Source of the DNA: Acanthococcus lagerstroemiae
Lineage: Eukaryota > Arthropoda > Insecta > Hemiptera > Eriococcidae
DNA length: 64,000 nt
Direction: 5' to 3'
Assembly: GCA_031841125.1 (NCBI GenBank)
Contig: CM063113.1
Span: 16,141,312-16,205,311 of the forward strand
This document shows, piece after piece, positions 1-11,312 of this stretch. Made by a program: the position numbers and the translations under genes. Below the pieces are notes generated by a model. It was not told where the DNA came from and did not search any database. It was given only the letters and a program-made list of their open reading frames with translations. Positions within the stretch are counted from its first letter, which is position 1, and each line of letters begins with the position of its first letter.

Positions 1-714
1 CTCCCTTCTTTAAAAAAAAAAAAAAAAAATGTAAACAATTCAGCAAGTTGATAAAAATGAGAGATTTCACGGAGAAAATTTACAAGATTTTTGAAATTCA
101 TTTTTGTTTTTGCGTGTCAACTTCAGTTTCAAATTTTGGCTTCCCCCCCCCGCTTCACAAAGAAAGCTATTGAACTAATCTCACCAGTAGAGTCAGGATT
201 CGAAGATCTTCGCACAATTTTTCCATGAACTCTTTAGTTTTTATGAAATTGTTGCCGTTAGTGACATAATTAGGTATTTTGAGGTGGATTTTCCTTCAAC
301 AAGAAACTGGGATCACATTGGGACCTTCACATTGAAAAACGAAGTCATAAAGAAAACTAAGTAATTGAGTTTCTTGATCCAAAAATTTACATTTCTTATA
401 AGAAGGTCGTTTAAATGAGAATTAATGGCCCTCCCCAAAGAAACTAACCAATCGTCATAGTTGATTATACAGCAATCAAATTTGCTTACTAACGAAAGTG
501 TCCCACTTATCGAGCGGAAAGTAAAAACAGAAAAAAAAAGAAGAAAAAATTCATAAGATTATTTATAATCAAGAAAACTAGATAATAAATTAGGCCTCTC
601 ATTTTCACAGACGCTAATTTCCTTTTGATTTTTTTGATATTTCCATTTTAAAGTATAAATGAACCTAAAACATCATTTTGTATTGCCCTAGAAACAGTAT
701 ATACCTAATATACA
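1..714. other. AT-rich stretch, nothing recognised
   Basis: There is no convincing reading frame, terminal inverted repeat or RNA signature here. It contains several short A-runs and a C-run near 145. It probably holds decayed repeat DNA upstream of the LINE remnant that follows. Confidence 0.4.
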
Positions 715-1652
715 TGGAACTACTTTAGAACAGGTATCGAAAATTAGGGATTTAGGCATAATGTTTGACCAGCGTCTCACTTTTGGATCGCACATTTTGC
801 AAATTGTAAACAAAGCAAAAATATTACTAGGTTTTCTAATTAGAAACGGAAGAGAATTCAGAAATACTGAAGATCCTATTTTGCACTTTAATCAGGCCGC
901 AGCTAGAGTTTGCCCCTGCAATTTGGAACCCAACTCACAAAAAGGAAATCAAGGCGATAGAGCGTATACAAAAAAAGTTTTTGAAATATCTATTTTACAA
1001 GATGTTTACGTACTACCCGACTACTATTTCATACTCAGATCTGCTGCAGGGATTTCAAATGCCAAGCTTGGAGAGCCGCAGATCGGTGAGTTCCTTACTA
1101 CTTCTACACGATATTGTGAGCGGTAGAGTAAATGCGAGTAAGCTATTGGAAAAACTGCAAATTTATGTTCCAAACTTTCAAGCCCGTAAACGACAAATTT
1201 TCAAGCCAAATAAATTGACAAAAAATTACCTGGAAAACGCTCCAATTAATAGAACAATGAAAATTTACGAGGCCGAACTAAAAAATCATACCTTAGATAT
1301 CTTCCACATGAACCGGACACAATTTGAATGAGAGACTAAGAAAATACTTTTTTAATGGACATAAATTTCTATTTTCTATGTATATTATTTTATTCAACGA
1401 AGGCAGGGCGGAATACAAACATACCGAGGAGCGTGTGGGGGAAAGGGAAGTTCGTTTGGGCAGACTGGGGAGATGTTGTTGACGGTGGCGGCGGAATGAG
1501 CAGTGTTTTCCTCTTTTTTTTTTGTTTGTTTTTTATTTGTTCTTATTATTGTAGTAATGTATTCTTATGTAAAATTATTATGTTTCCGGGTCACCTAGGA
1601 ATTGGCCAAACTTGGCTGTTAGGGACCCCTAAATTAAATAAATTGAAATAAG
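715..1652 (+). pseudogene. LINE remnant: RT C-terminal region and 3' UTR (jockey/CR1-like)
   Basis: This is the 3' end of a non-LTR retrotransposon. Two frames match, in order, the C-terminal half of the LINE pol at 22480-23915: an IRDLG...F..HI segment at about 733-850, then after a frameshift the FAPAIWNP...KFLKYLFYKMF..YYP segment at about 905-1040 and the tail to about 1330. The corresponding motifs in the other copy are IRDLGVTMD and RFLRYLYFKMFQYYP. Only this C-terminal portion survives. The stretch to about 1652 resembles a LINE 3' UTR: it has a T-rich tract, a ttggccaaacttggctg-like segment and an A-rich end near aaattaaataaattg. At least one frameshift and the loss of the RT catalytic core make it non-functional. 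Confidence 0.75.
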
Positions 1653-1814
1653 CCTAAAATGTTGCGGAAACCGTTTTTCTCGCCCCCTTTCCTTCCAAAA
1701 AAAGCAGGAACGTAACAACAAAACGGGGAAATGAATACTGCATAGAACAGGCAGAGTTACGAGCAAGTGAATTTTAAACAAAAATATGCCGAGAAAATCA
1801 TCGAAATACGGATA

Positions 1815-2670
1815 AATTTGAACTCAGTGTGAAAAATTGAGTAAAAAACAATCTTTCACTCAAAATCTTTGATTTTTTCTGATTTTGAAAATTTCTCCAT
1901 ACACATCATGTCTTTTTTGGGGCGAAAAAATTTTCGGAGAGTTACGGCGTCGGCTCTGGTGTTTATGACTCAATTTTTCGAGATAAATTCAAATCCGTCG
2001 TCAAAATTGAGCTGGAGTCATTTTTTTACCAATTTCACACCAACATTTTCGTGGATATCGTTGGAACGGAGTGTGGCCGCTAAATGTAAAAGCAACGAAT
2101 TTGAACTCATAGTGAAAAACTGCCTGGAAAACAGTCTTTAATTCAAAGTTTTTGATTTTTTCTAATTTTGAAAATTTCTCTATACTCATCATATCTTTTT
2201 CGGGGCGAAAAAATTTTCGGAGATCTTCTGCGTCGGCTCTGGTGTTTATGACTCAATTTTTCGAGACAAATTCAAATCTGTCGTCAAAATTGAGCTGGAG
2301 TCATTTTCTAATCAATTTCACCAACATGTTCGAGCGTATCTCTAGAACGGAGCGTGCATGGCTGCTAAATTTGAACAACAAATTTGAACTTATCGTGAAA
2401 AATTGCCTGAAAAACAGTCTTTAATTCAAAGTTTTTGATTTTTTCTAATTTTGAACATTTCTCCATACTCATCATCATAATATCTTTTCGGGGCGAAAAA
2501 ATTTTCGAAGAAATTCGGCATCGGCTCTGGTGCTAATAATTCTATTTTTCGAGACAAATTCAAATCCACCGTCAAAATTGAGCTGAAATCATTTTTTGAC
2601 CAATTTCACCAACATTTCCGAGCGTATCTCGGGAAGAGAGTGTCGCCGCCAAATTTGAACAACGATATAT
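1815..2670. repeat. Tandem array, about three 283-bp units
   Basis: The motif gattttttct recurs at 1871, 2154 and 2437, exactly 283 bp apart, and the units share most of their sequence, including ggggcgaaaaaattttcg and a tcggctctggtg segment. Units 1 and 2 each carry an 89-90 codon open frame in the same phase, while unit 3 has lost it. Array edges are approximate. Most likely a short satellite or the internal repeat of an unidentified element. Confidence 0.85.
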
Positions 2671-2699
2671 CACTGATTTTGAAAATATATAATCGCATT

Positions 2700-3005
2700 G
2701 TAAACCTGGCCCCAATTCAGGCTCCAGAGAATTCAAATTTCATATTTGAAATGGGCAAAGGAGACCTGACTTAAAAATATTGAAAAAAACATCGCGACAG
2801 AGATTCTTGGGTCGCTGATTTCGAATGTATTAGATTTTTGGTCTAGCTTCAATTCAGACTCCAGAATTAGGATTTATTTTCTCAGACAGGCTTCACTCAG
2901 TACATTGAATAGCGCATCAAATCAGGGGGTGGCCAGAGCTCTAAGTCTCTCGTGGATACTGAATTAGATTTTTCGTTCGGTCTCAGTTTGGGCTCCAATA
3001 TTTAA
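2700..3005. repeat. Degenerate tandem repeat, about 135 bp period, three units
   Basis: A caattcaggctcca-type motif occurs at 2713, 2850 and 2984, each time preceded by a tttttngtc-like segment. The array directly follows the 283-bp array, but its period and sequence differ from it. Divergence between units is high, so it looks older. Confidence 0.5.
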
Positions 3006-3049
3006 ATTCCAACTTTCAAATGAAGAAATCTGATTTTATAAGTGCTCGT

Positions 3050-3195
3050 AATCCTCGTGTCTCGGGTTCGAGTCTCACCAGCCCGGAAAAGCTACCCTTC
3101 GGCACAGAGAAAGAAAACTTTAACGAACAAACCGCGAGGAAAGTAATGACAAACTACCCTGACTAACTCGAATAAATTCACGAAATGAGAGGGTT
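3050..3195 (+). mobile_element. Possible tRNA-derived SINE fragment
   Basis: The segment tctcgggttcgagtctcacc around 3059-3079 looks like a tRNA T-arm with a pol III B box (ggttcgagtct against consensus GGTTCGANTCC). It resembles the same part of the SINEs at 25549 and 27908. No A box is seen on the 5' side and no clear target duplication was found. Confidence 0.35.
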
Positions 3196-3338
3196 TCTCA
3201 CACCGAACCTATTTTGAATATTGCATTCAATTTTTAATTCGACTTTTATTTTCACATCAAAATTCTTTATTCGAGAGCAGGGCCTTAATCGACTTGAAGA
3301 TAATCGAACGTAGGCTTAGCCGGTTAAAACTGTCTCAT

Positions 3339-3516
3339 CAGTGACGTACCGATAGGAGGGTAGCGGGCAAGTTACTCCCCCCGGAATTGGAAAAACCCAA
3401 CAAATCAAAAGTTTTCTTCTTGTTTTTATGGGGGGAAATTTTGAGTTGAGTCAGTCGGGACTTTCATAACTTTTGCCCCCCCCCCCAAGGGAAAAACTCT
3501 TCAGTACGTGTCCCTG
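3339..3516. mobile_element. hAT-like MITE, family 1, copy 1 (178 bp)
   Basis: The ends read CAGTGACGTACCGA and, reverse-complemented, CAGGGACACGTACTGAAG, so they are imperfect TIRs. The flanking 8-mers TGTCTCAT (3331-3338) and TATCTCAT (3517-3524) agree at 7 of 8 positions, the target-duplication length of hAT elements. It shares ends and interior with the inverted copy at 4241-4473, including the gggactttcat and poly-C features. Non-coding. Confidence 0.85.
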
Positions 3517-3524
3517 TATCTCAT

Positions 3525-4232
3525 TAAATTGTACATCCGACCTGATTCGCGGGCCTCAAATTATATGCCACGATAAAATTAGAATTTTTACTTCATATCC
3601 AGTGATGCAAAGGAGAGACGGAGGATTCAATTTTTATTTTTTTGAAATAAATTTATGCTCTGCTTGACACCAGATGATTTCTCGGATTTCAAATAGGCAA
3701 CTTCCGACATTATTTAAAGCACAAAGAAGAGGTAATAAACCATATTCTTAAGTATGACTGGAATATCACTCAACTGTGACTGAAACATTCAAATTTAATG
3801 AATTTGACAACTCATGGAGTGGAAATATCACTTTAATTTTCGGCCTTATTTGTTAAGGGTGGTTACATAGAATCGTAAAAATTTGGGAGATAGCTTATCA
3901 TATAGTGGAAAATAATATTTTTCGTGTGAAGCAAAAAAGCTTATTAGCATTTCTATACGTATTTTCCAGCTGATCTTATATCTGACCTTAATTACATACC
4001 TATAGATAAGATTTTCTTATTCCATCCTAATGATTGATGACAGGCTCGGTAAATTCATAAGGTACTGCCTCGGATACCTCGTAAATTTTATACTGCACGT
4101 TTAGATAATATTATGTATTGTAGTGAGGAGAAATTCACCTTCTCTGACTTTCGACGGTTTCTTTCTCTCACGCCATCCGACGTCGCGTCGTGTTGTCCTC
4201 TACCTGACCGTCTGGGCTAAAATAAAAGTATA
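3525..4232. other. Interval between two MITE copies, nothing recognised
   Basis: AT-rich sequence lying between two MITE copies. No gene, RNA or repeat signature was seen. Confidence 0.4.
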
Positions 4233-4240
4233 TTTGTATC

Positions 4241-4473
4241 CAGGGACGTACCGAAGAGTCTTTTCTGGGGAGGGGGGGGGGTAAAAATGATGAAAGTCCC
4301 AGTTGACTTAACTCAATCCTCAAGTATCAAAGCAAAAAAAAAAGAAAACCTTCTAATTTTGGATTTTTCCAACTCGCCTGACTGAAACGGCAAATTTTCT
4401 CAACTGCTGAGTGAAAAATGTATACAGGAGGGTCAGTTGCCCGCTTGCCCCCGCCCCTATCGGTACGTTCCTG
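4241..4473. mobile_element. hAT-like MITE, family 1, copy 2 (233 bp, opposite orientation)
   Basis: The left end is CAGGGACGTACCGAAG and the right end reverse-complemented is CAGGAACGTACCGATAG, giving a TIR of about 14 bp. The flanking 8-mers TTTGTATC (4233-4240) and TTCGTATC (4474-4481) agree at 7 of 8 positions. It is inverted relative to copy 1, and a third, truncated copy lies at about 54100-54219. No coding capacity. Confidence 0.9.
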
Positions 4474-4481
4474 TTCGTATC

Positions 4482-7400
4482 AGCTAAACTTCGCATCTAT
4501 CGGTTGCACAAGACCTTAAAGGCTGATGTACAACATTCGATCATATTTCAACGTCGATGAGTCATACACGCGCGCTTTCTTCCGAATTCCCGGGCCGTAG
4601 ATTCTGAATACCAGGACAGTACATAAACGTCGCGTGTATCTCCCATCGCATTTTTGCATCTATTGCATTCGATACCCATTTACTAAATTATTAATTACGA
4701 AAACAAGATCGTCTCTCGGCCTCACCCATCGTCCAGATCCCCAGTTCGTCACAAACAATCCTAACATTCCGCAAGAAATAATTCATTTAAGAGAACCCCC
4801 ATTTCAAGTGGGCCCAAGCGCGATTGAAATTCAGACTTTATAATCTCGCTTCACAGCTCGCAAAATTGGTCTTTTGTCCGTCTTGCTTTCTCCAGAAAGT
4901 CACGTGGAGACTGTCGCTACGTCCCTCGTATCCAGATCTGGGACTTAGAAAATTAACGTACTTATAACCATGATTTTATGTCGTGTCGTATGCTCTCAAA
5001 AGCCTAGTGGCTCACCGTTATAACCGTTCAATAACGTGAAGTCAAAGTATTGTCTAAAGTGTCAACAAATATATTCAAATTAACCTGACTCGGCCAAGTC
5101 ATTTGTCAAACCAAGGATCGCTATAATTAGGGGCTCGTTACTCCCGAGAGGCTATCCGACCTCACGACATACACCTGATTGATTATCTATTTTCGGGAAT
5201 TTTTCTGAAACAGTACTGAATTTGCAGTCTCGTTGAATAATACATATAGTTCCTGAGAAAAGCGTGGGTAGGTATTTAAATCAGTCATGCAACAGTGAAT
5301 ACGGGGTTTGGCCGTACAAAATGCGGATAATCAAAATTTCACTCACCTTTTTGACAATTCCGCATCGCAAACCGTCGGTATTCGATTCATCCAACAAAGG
5401 AGTACCTTTCACTCCCATTGAGATCCGGCATACGAGAATATCCACTCAGAAAAAAGCAAGCAACTAACCACTTCATAAAACACTCCTGCGGAGCCAAATT
5501 TTACTTTCAGATTGAGAAGTACAATCCATAAGAATCCGTTCGAAGATTTTCGACAGAAGAAGGTGCAGCCGTAGGCATTCTGTATAGTTGCTGGCCATCA
5601 AATCAGTCGTACATGGCACCAAACTTGTAGCCGTTAAATTTACGAAATCACCGCTAACGTATAGGCTGGAAACTGAACGTAAAATGTAATTTAAAAAAAA
5701 AAAGGAAGGAGAAAAAACAGCGATTATGTAAACAGGTATCTATAGTCCACGAGAACACATTGATTTACTATTCAATTTGGTTGCGTGTTTGCCAGCTGAT
5801 TTATAGATACATCGGTATATCAGGATCAACAAGAAGATCAATTAAATCCCCTCCGTGCATTCTTATCTTCTCCTCCATCGTTAATCGCCACTGATAAAAA
5901 CGAAACGTAACCACAAACATTGAAACGAGTAAACTGATTATTTCAGATTTGTGAGTTTGACAAACTTATTGACTGTACACGATTCGGGGAGTCGCTGAGT
6001 CAAATACGTCACAGATCCTCTTCGGTTAGCGGAATAAAAATAGAAATTCCGTCTAGGCTAACGCAGGTACTTCGAACGCCGAGTGAAAAAGTATTTTTGA
6101 ATAGCGCAGCTTGTACGCGAGCTTTTGTTCAAATTATACGCCACAATGAAAAGTCGGTGAATGGCATTCGGAGAGAAGTACTCTTTGGCGGGCAAACATG
6201 ATGAGTGGTGCTCGAGGTCTATCGATTCTACCCCTTTATATCGAAAAAGGATGAATAGATGAATTAAGGATTGTTGTAAGTTTGTTTCCTGGAAATCGAA
6301 CTCAAAAACAATGAAGTCACGCTACCGCGAGAATGATAAAGAAATAATCATTTTGGAAAACATCGTTAATGCTCGCACCCGGGATACCTACGCCTATACT
6401 TCAAATTGCTCAGACACGTTTGGGTAGGATTTTCGAATGGATTTCCTTCGCTAGTACCCGCGCCAGTTTTCCCTGTAAAAACAGTAAAACGGCCTTCGGA
6501 GAGGTGTAAATGCCAGAGAAGGCACCTCGAATAGAGCTTCATTCCAGGGAGATGACTATGAAGATTTCGGTTTCAAATAGGAGTTAAGTACAATATTTTG
6601 ACTTGTTATATTGCTCGGAACTTGAGCGGGAAAGTTGAGAGGGATTCATGTATGGGCCCTATACCGATGTGTTCAAGGGTTTGTTTTCAAATCTCGATTT
6701 CCACTTTTCAGGATCAATTAATTGGACATTTAAGTGAAATAGTGATAGGGGAGGGGTGCACGAAAAGTGCTTTTGATCTGAAAATTACGTTATGTGAAAT
6801 TCACTCGAAAGTGGCAAACATTTAGAGGGTACGGAAGACCGGGTTCGATTTTCGCTTCTACAAGTCTGAAATTTTATGTTTGCAAAAAACGTGATTAGCC
6901 CGTTGGAAAGAGCATTAAAAATTCTGTAAGATACATATTCTTAAGAATTTTTAACCTCTTACCACGAACTGTTCTTAAAAAAAAAATATCAAAATTTCGT
7001 GTTTCAGGGTACATAATGTCATGTACTATGGAAAATAGGATGATGTACCCATGGAACATCACTTATTTCCATTAATATTACGGGATTTGGAAAAAGAAAT
7101 CGCTCTTTTCTTCGACATGTACACAGTCGTCGATGGTCGAATATTTTCAAAGCGAGCGAAAATTATACCACATCTGGTTTCGCTTATATACAGCGTGTCC
7201 GACTATCGGACACTTCACCCTGCATGATTAACGTTGTCGGTTTCTTCTAAAAAGCGTAAAATAAACACATACGCACCCCCATCGAAGGGATGAGACAGAA
7301 AAAGTCAGTTCGCTTCTCGAATTGGTTCATGTCTCAAGTCTCTTACCTTTGCGTGTTCTCTGTGTCACTCGTGGTTTGTTTTTTCAAATGAAACTATAAA

Positions 7401-7560
7401 TTTATGCGATAAACTTATTATAAACTATATTTAGGTATCTCAATTCTTAAGTGTATTTGAATAAACCAATTTCAACTCCACCGGTCGGAGACAATGCGAA
7501 TTTTATTTCATATTTAAGGAGAGTAGTTCACTTTTATTTTCCCCTTTCGGAAAATTTTGA
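4482..7560. other. About 3 kb without recognisable repeats or genes
   Basis: Only short open frames with unremarkable composition occur here, and none resembles a known domain. No TIR pair, poly-A tail or tRNA-like box was found. A short perfect palindrome (GTGTCCGA, 3-nt loop, TCGGACAC) sits at 7195-7213 and may be a scrap of a mariner-type MITE end. Of the larger intervals, this is one of the best candidates for unique host DNA. Confidence 0.4.
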
Positions 7561-7568
7561 GAATGGTA

Positions 7569-7690
7569 CTGGTATATTACACACCAAGACTCAAAAGTGC
7601 CTGTTTACATGCGAGGGAAAGTTTGCAAATGAGCGTAGCGAGTAAGTAATTCCCGAGTCGTGTAAACTCACTTTTGGCTCTTGTTCTCTA
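7569..7690 (+). repeat. Palindromic core, copy A
   Basis: This is a roughly 120-bp unit with self-complementary ends: aaaagtgcctgtttacat at 7593-7610 pairs with gtgtaaactcactttt near 7660-7675. Between them lies a conserved gagcgtagcgagt segment. Related cores occur at 8534 (same orientation) and at 10988 and 11954 (inverted). A neighbouring gatcagaaag motif recurs beside each of them. Confidence 0.7.
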
Positions 7691-7919
7691 ACTTATTTTT
7701 TACAATACATGATCAGAAAGAGAAAACATTAACAGCTTTGTCAAAAAAGCAACGCCGAAGAATTCAGCATGCGAATTTTCCAAACTGAAAGGAAACCTAA
7801 AGCAGTTCGGACAGCGAATAATATCAAGAAAAGAAGCAATAATTACAATGATAATGTTGTAATAATATCCTCGGCATTAGTCGGCAATTCTCGGCATCCT
7901 TGGTAGGTATCGCTTGGTC

Positions 7920-8085
7920 GTATCAGTTGGTAAACGAGCCTGCATGTAAAAATGTGACTCTTGTTTTTACATTGAGGCATGTTTAATTTACATCAAGGTT
8001 ATGCTTGTATCTGATTCGTCAATGAAAAGTGCTGCTTTCCACTTGCAAAATACTAAAGTAAACAACACTTTCTGATCATGAATTG
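7920..8085. repeat. Body segment of the tRNA-headed/palindrome repeat
   Basis: A segment running from a catgtaaaaatgtgactc-like start to tttctgatcatgaattg recurs in inverted form around 11530-11700 and, diverged, at 11340-11490 and 8690-8790. It is the middle part of the composite repeat described under the palindromic cores. Confidence 0.55.
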
Positions 8086-8160
8086 TAAAAATATATTCAA
8101 CACATTATGTGTACCTACTAAAACATGTAACGTCACCAGCAGTTGCCACTTCTACAGTTA

Positions 8161-8512
8161 CAGTGGCGCAACCAAGGAGGGTGCATGGGGGCTAATGCAC
8201 CCCAAAATTCTAAAAAAAATAAAAAATAAGTGCCATAACCATAAAAGTAAACAGAAATGTTTAATTTTATGTTGTTTGTATCTCCACATATCGCGTTGTC
8301 TTAGCGTTGTCTGGTTTTCAAGAACAGATGATTATATGTGTTAAGCCAAATTTGACTGTTAAATAAGGTAAAAATAAAAGATTGGGTTTTGTGTTTTTTA
8401 CCAATTTTTTCACCCCCCCCCCAAAAAAAATGGGGGGGGAATTAGGTAGGTAGGTACTATGTCAACTCAAAGTTCTAGCACCCCATAAAGAAAATTTTTG
8501 GTTGCGCCACTG
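8161..8512. mobile_element. hAT-like MITE, family 2 (352 bp) with perfect 8-bp TSD
   Basis: The left end CAGTGGCGCAACCAA and the right end TTGGTTGCGCCACTG are perfect 15-bp inverted repeats. The flanks TACAGTTA (8153-8160) and TACAGTTA (8513-8520) are identical, an 8-bp target duplication diagnostic of hAT-type insertion. The interior has no transposase. A 9-bp C-run and a G-run face each other near 8410-8440. Confidence 0.95.
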
Positions 8513-8533
8513 TACAGTTAAATGTATATAAAA

Positions 8534-8650
8534 TAGTATATTGCACACCAAGTGTCAAAGGTGAGTGTTTACATGGCAAGGGAAAGCTTGCGAACGAGCA
8601 TAGCGAGTGAGGAATTCCCGAGTCATGTAAACTTACTTTTGGCTTTTGTT
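8534..8650 (+). repeat. Palindromic core, copy B
   Basis: Same palindromic core as at 7569, with gagtgtttacatgg and catgtaaacttactttt arms around a gcatagcgagtgag centre. It is followed by gatcagaaag and a body segment leading to the tRNA-like block at 8816-8900. Confidence 0.75.
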
Positions 8651-8815
8651 TTGTTAGATATTTTTTATACTACTTGATCAGAAAGATAATGTTTACGTTG
8701 GTGTTTTACAGACAACAAGAAGCGCCTATCATTCATGCATCGAGTGTTAACAAAACCTGCATGTAAAGTAAACGCCCCCCCCCCCAATGTAAAGCGTTGT
8801 TACATGAAAGAATTT

Positions 8816-8900
8816 CTGGTGTATCGGGGAATTAAACCCGCGTCCATTGAAACATTTGATTGAAATGCAGCAATTGTCTCTAACCACTTGGCCATGGAGC
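8816..8900 (-). repeat. tRNA-like head of a composite repeat (not a functional tRNA)
   Basis: On the minus strand the segment contains an A-box-like tggccaagtggttagag and a B-box-like ggtttaattcc (8 of 11 to consensus) about 55 nt apart. The putative acceptor ends do not pair, so it is not a working tRNA. With the adjoining body and palindromic core it resembles a SINE built on a tRNA-type promoter. A related block is at 11228-11312 on the plus strand. Confidence 0.5.
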
Positions 8901-9704
8901 AAATTACAAAATAGCGACTTAAGAACGCATGTAAATATTCACAATATAGTACAGCTGTTACCATTTGTTGTTACTGTTGTTACGTTTTTGCTGGCCACTA
9001 CCTGTGTATACTGTTTGTGCACGTGAACAAACTGAAGACAAGACTGTGATACACTGAAAGAACAGCTCATTAACTGCTCTGGTACATTCAGTAACTACTC
9101 CAGTAAATTCAGTAATGGAGTCTGAGAAATGCAATTTTTAATGAATTCCGGCAATCATTATGGTGCATATGGCACTGAGAGCTGAATTGTCCCGGAATCA
9201 TTCTAACGAGTTAATTATTACCAGAGTATTAAAAAACGTTTACTGAGTTGTTCAGTAATGATTCATGTACAATGTCTGTAAACATAATGAGATGTAGTCA
9301 TGCACAGATTACCTTTAGAATACAATAATCAATGCAGTGAACATCGTATCCATTCTCTCATTCTGAAATGTACAGGAGACATTACACTGCTGGTACTCAA
9401 CAATGAATATGATTTAGTGGATACTGATATGCACGGTAATGGCTACTGTTTGACATTGTAGCCGTTACTGTTTAGTGTTGTAGCCGTTACAGAGGAAGCT
9501 GCAGGACATGATAATTTGCTGGAGCACCGTATATAACAAGGTCAGATTACTGAAGTGTCTGGCGCCATCATTTTGCACTAGTGGATAATAAGCTTTTTCA
9601 TCTTCGCATGCTGTTTCTGACTAGTAAGGCGAGTGTACGTGTACCTTAGTTGCAATTCAGTTTTTTTATTAATTTTCGTGATAGTTTGCTCAGATACTTA
9701 TGTA

Positions 9705-9724
9705 ATGGATTCTGAGAATATTGG
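9705..9724 (+). other. Possible mini-exon: ATG followed by a consensus splice donor
   Basis: Inside the CACTG-ended element, ATGGATTCTGAGAATATTG is followed directly by gtaagt, a consensus insect 5' splice site. The region just upstream looks like an AT-rich 5' leader. No downstream exon could be identified, so this may be a relic first exon of a lost transposase or chance. Confidence 0.3.
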
Positions 9725-10300
9725 TAAGTAATTTTATGCATCAGAGTTATTGTATTCTTTGCTTCAGACAACATTAAAATGAACGGTGCTGGTAACATAC
9801 TCGTACTCGCTTTGCCCGCACTTTCACTACTACGGATCGAGTATAAGCGTTCCTTTTATCCAAAATTACACTATATTAGCGTACCTATACAATGTAGATA
9901 GATACCCGTGTTTTGTGATCTACGTCCCTGGATATTGTCGGAATTCACAAAAAGTCGCGGACTGTAAGTAGTTGCTGTTCGAGTGGAGGAATGACAAAGG
10001 TATCACTATCACGTGCTTTTTAAGAATGCGAGAAAGTGATCAGACTCGTTCTTATGCCACATTTGCCAGCAGTAGTGATTGAGGCGACTCTGAAGTGAAT
10101 GAAGAGACCCCTCTCTTTTTCAGAATCGATATTTTTCAGGCAGGCCACGAACGCTCAGTTAATTTTGTATGAGCAACAGTTTTCGGGTCTATGTAAAATT
10201 ATGAGACAATTGTTTCTTAGCAATGAATGCATATGAGGGGCAACACTACTCCAGAAAGAAGCGAATGGTTCCCGTACAATTCATAAATGCGTATAAAAGG

Positions 10301-10430
10301 ACACGTGAATAGCTACGTACCAAAATCAGCGATGGTTAACAAAGAATTCATGAATGCTTACAAAACAACACATGAATAGCGACGTATCCAGATCAGCAAT
10401 GGTTAACAAAGAACTATGTAATCATTGCTG
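10301..10430. repeat. Internal 67-bp tandem duplication
   Basis: Two units starting acacgtgaatagc (10301) and acacatgaatagc (10368) repeat with a 67-bp period, both containing atggttaacaaagaa. It lies within the CACTG-ended element. Confidence 0.7.
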
Positions 10431-10987
10431 TGCTTTCGCTCAATCATTATATCACAATCTACACGGGGTCCCTAAGTTCTTCAGTAATGATTACAAAAAG
10501 TCTGTTTAATGATTCATGGGTTGCTGTGAAGCGTTTCATACTCAAACAGGAATAATTACTGTGTTGCTGTTTATCTGTTAACTAACGGAATATAACGGGT
10601 ACGGACCCATACAGGAATGATCATTGTATTCCTCTCAGTCCGTTAATTAATGGAATATAATGGTTACAGATTTACCCAGAAACAGTTCTAACACTATTTT
10701 CTACCTCTTACTGCCTTATGTCGGGAATGGTAAATGTGTTTGAGTGTTGTCCCAGGATCTCATTAACCATTACCTTTTTTTTTGGAAACATTACTGGATT
10801 GTTCTTTCAGTGTACTGTACTTTGCAGTAATTAACTGAGCAAATTAAATTTTTGAATTAATTATGCAAACAAAAATCACCTGTCTATAATTTAAATAAAT
10901 AAATAGATTTAATTTTTAAAAAATACAGACTATGTCGGCGAAAAACATTGCCGCTTCAGATCAAGTAGTATAAAAAATATCTTCCAC

Positions 10988-11104
10988 AACGAGAGCCAAA
11001 AGTGAGTTTACATGACTCGGGAATTGCTCACTCGCTACGCTCGTTTGCAAGCTTTCCCTCACCATGTAAACACTCACTTTTGTCTCTTGGTGTGTAATAT
11101 ACTA
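10988..11104 (-). repeat. Palindromic core, copy C
   Basis: Inverted relative to copies A and B. It has aaaagtgagtttacatg and catgtaaacactcactttt arms around gctcactcgctacgctcg, and ends ttggtgtgtaatatacta. It is followed by a gatcagaaa motif. Confidence 0.75.
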
Positions 11105-11227
11105 TTTTATACTTAATGATCAGAAATTACAATGTTTTTCATCGAATAATTCACGAGGCAAATGTAGCGACAGTTGTACTACATCATGAATATTTAAATG
11201 CGTTCCTAAGTTACTATCTGGCAATTT

Positions 11228-11312
11228 GCTAGGTGGCTGAGTGGTCAGATACGTTGGATATACTCCAGTCAGATGTCTCAATAGACATGGGTTTCTTTGT
11301 GTAGCAGATACA
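11228..11312 (+). repeat. tRNA-like head of a composite repeat, second copy
   Basis: It contains an A-box-like ggtggctgagtggtcag and a weak B-box region (atgggtttctttg). The downstream order, body segment with actcgatgcatgaatgat, then gatcatgtagta, then a palindromic core, is shared with the inverted unit at 8534-8900. Confidence 0.4.

Larger units (their letters stand above)
9052..10812. mobile_element. 1.76-kb TIR element with CACTGAAAGAACA ends (CACTA-like, tentative)
   Basis: The left end CACTGAAAGAACA at 9052 is matched by its reverse complement ending at 10812, with TA on both outer flanks (9050-9051 and 10813-10814). The CACTG start and 2-bp flank are compatible with a CACTA/EnSpm-type element but do not prove it. 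Short CAGTAA/ATTACTG motifs are repeated near both ends, as expected for subterminal transposase-binding repeats. No transposase frame is recognisable, so it is probably non-autonomous. It sits between inverted repeat units. Confidence 0.65.

Noticed and set aside
8816..8900. Minus-strand tRNA-Ser/Leu gene
   Set aside because: The B box matches only 8 of 11 positions, the acceptor stem does not pair, and it is part of a repeated unit.
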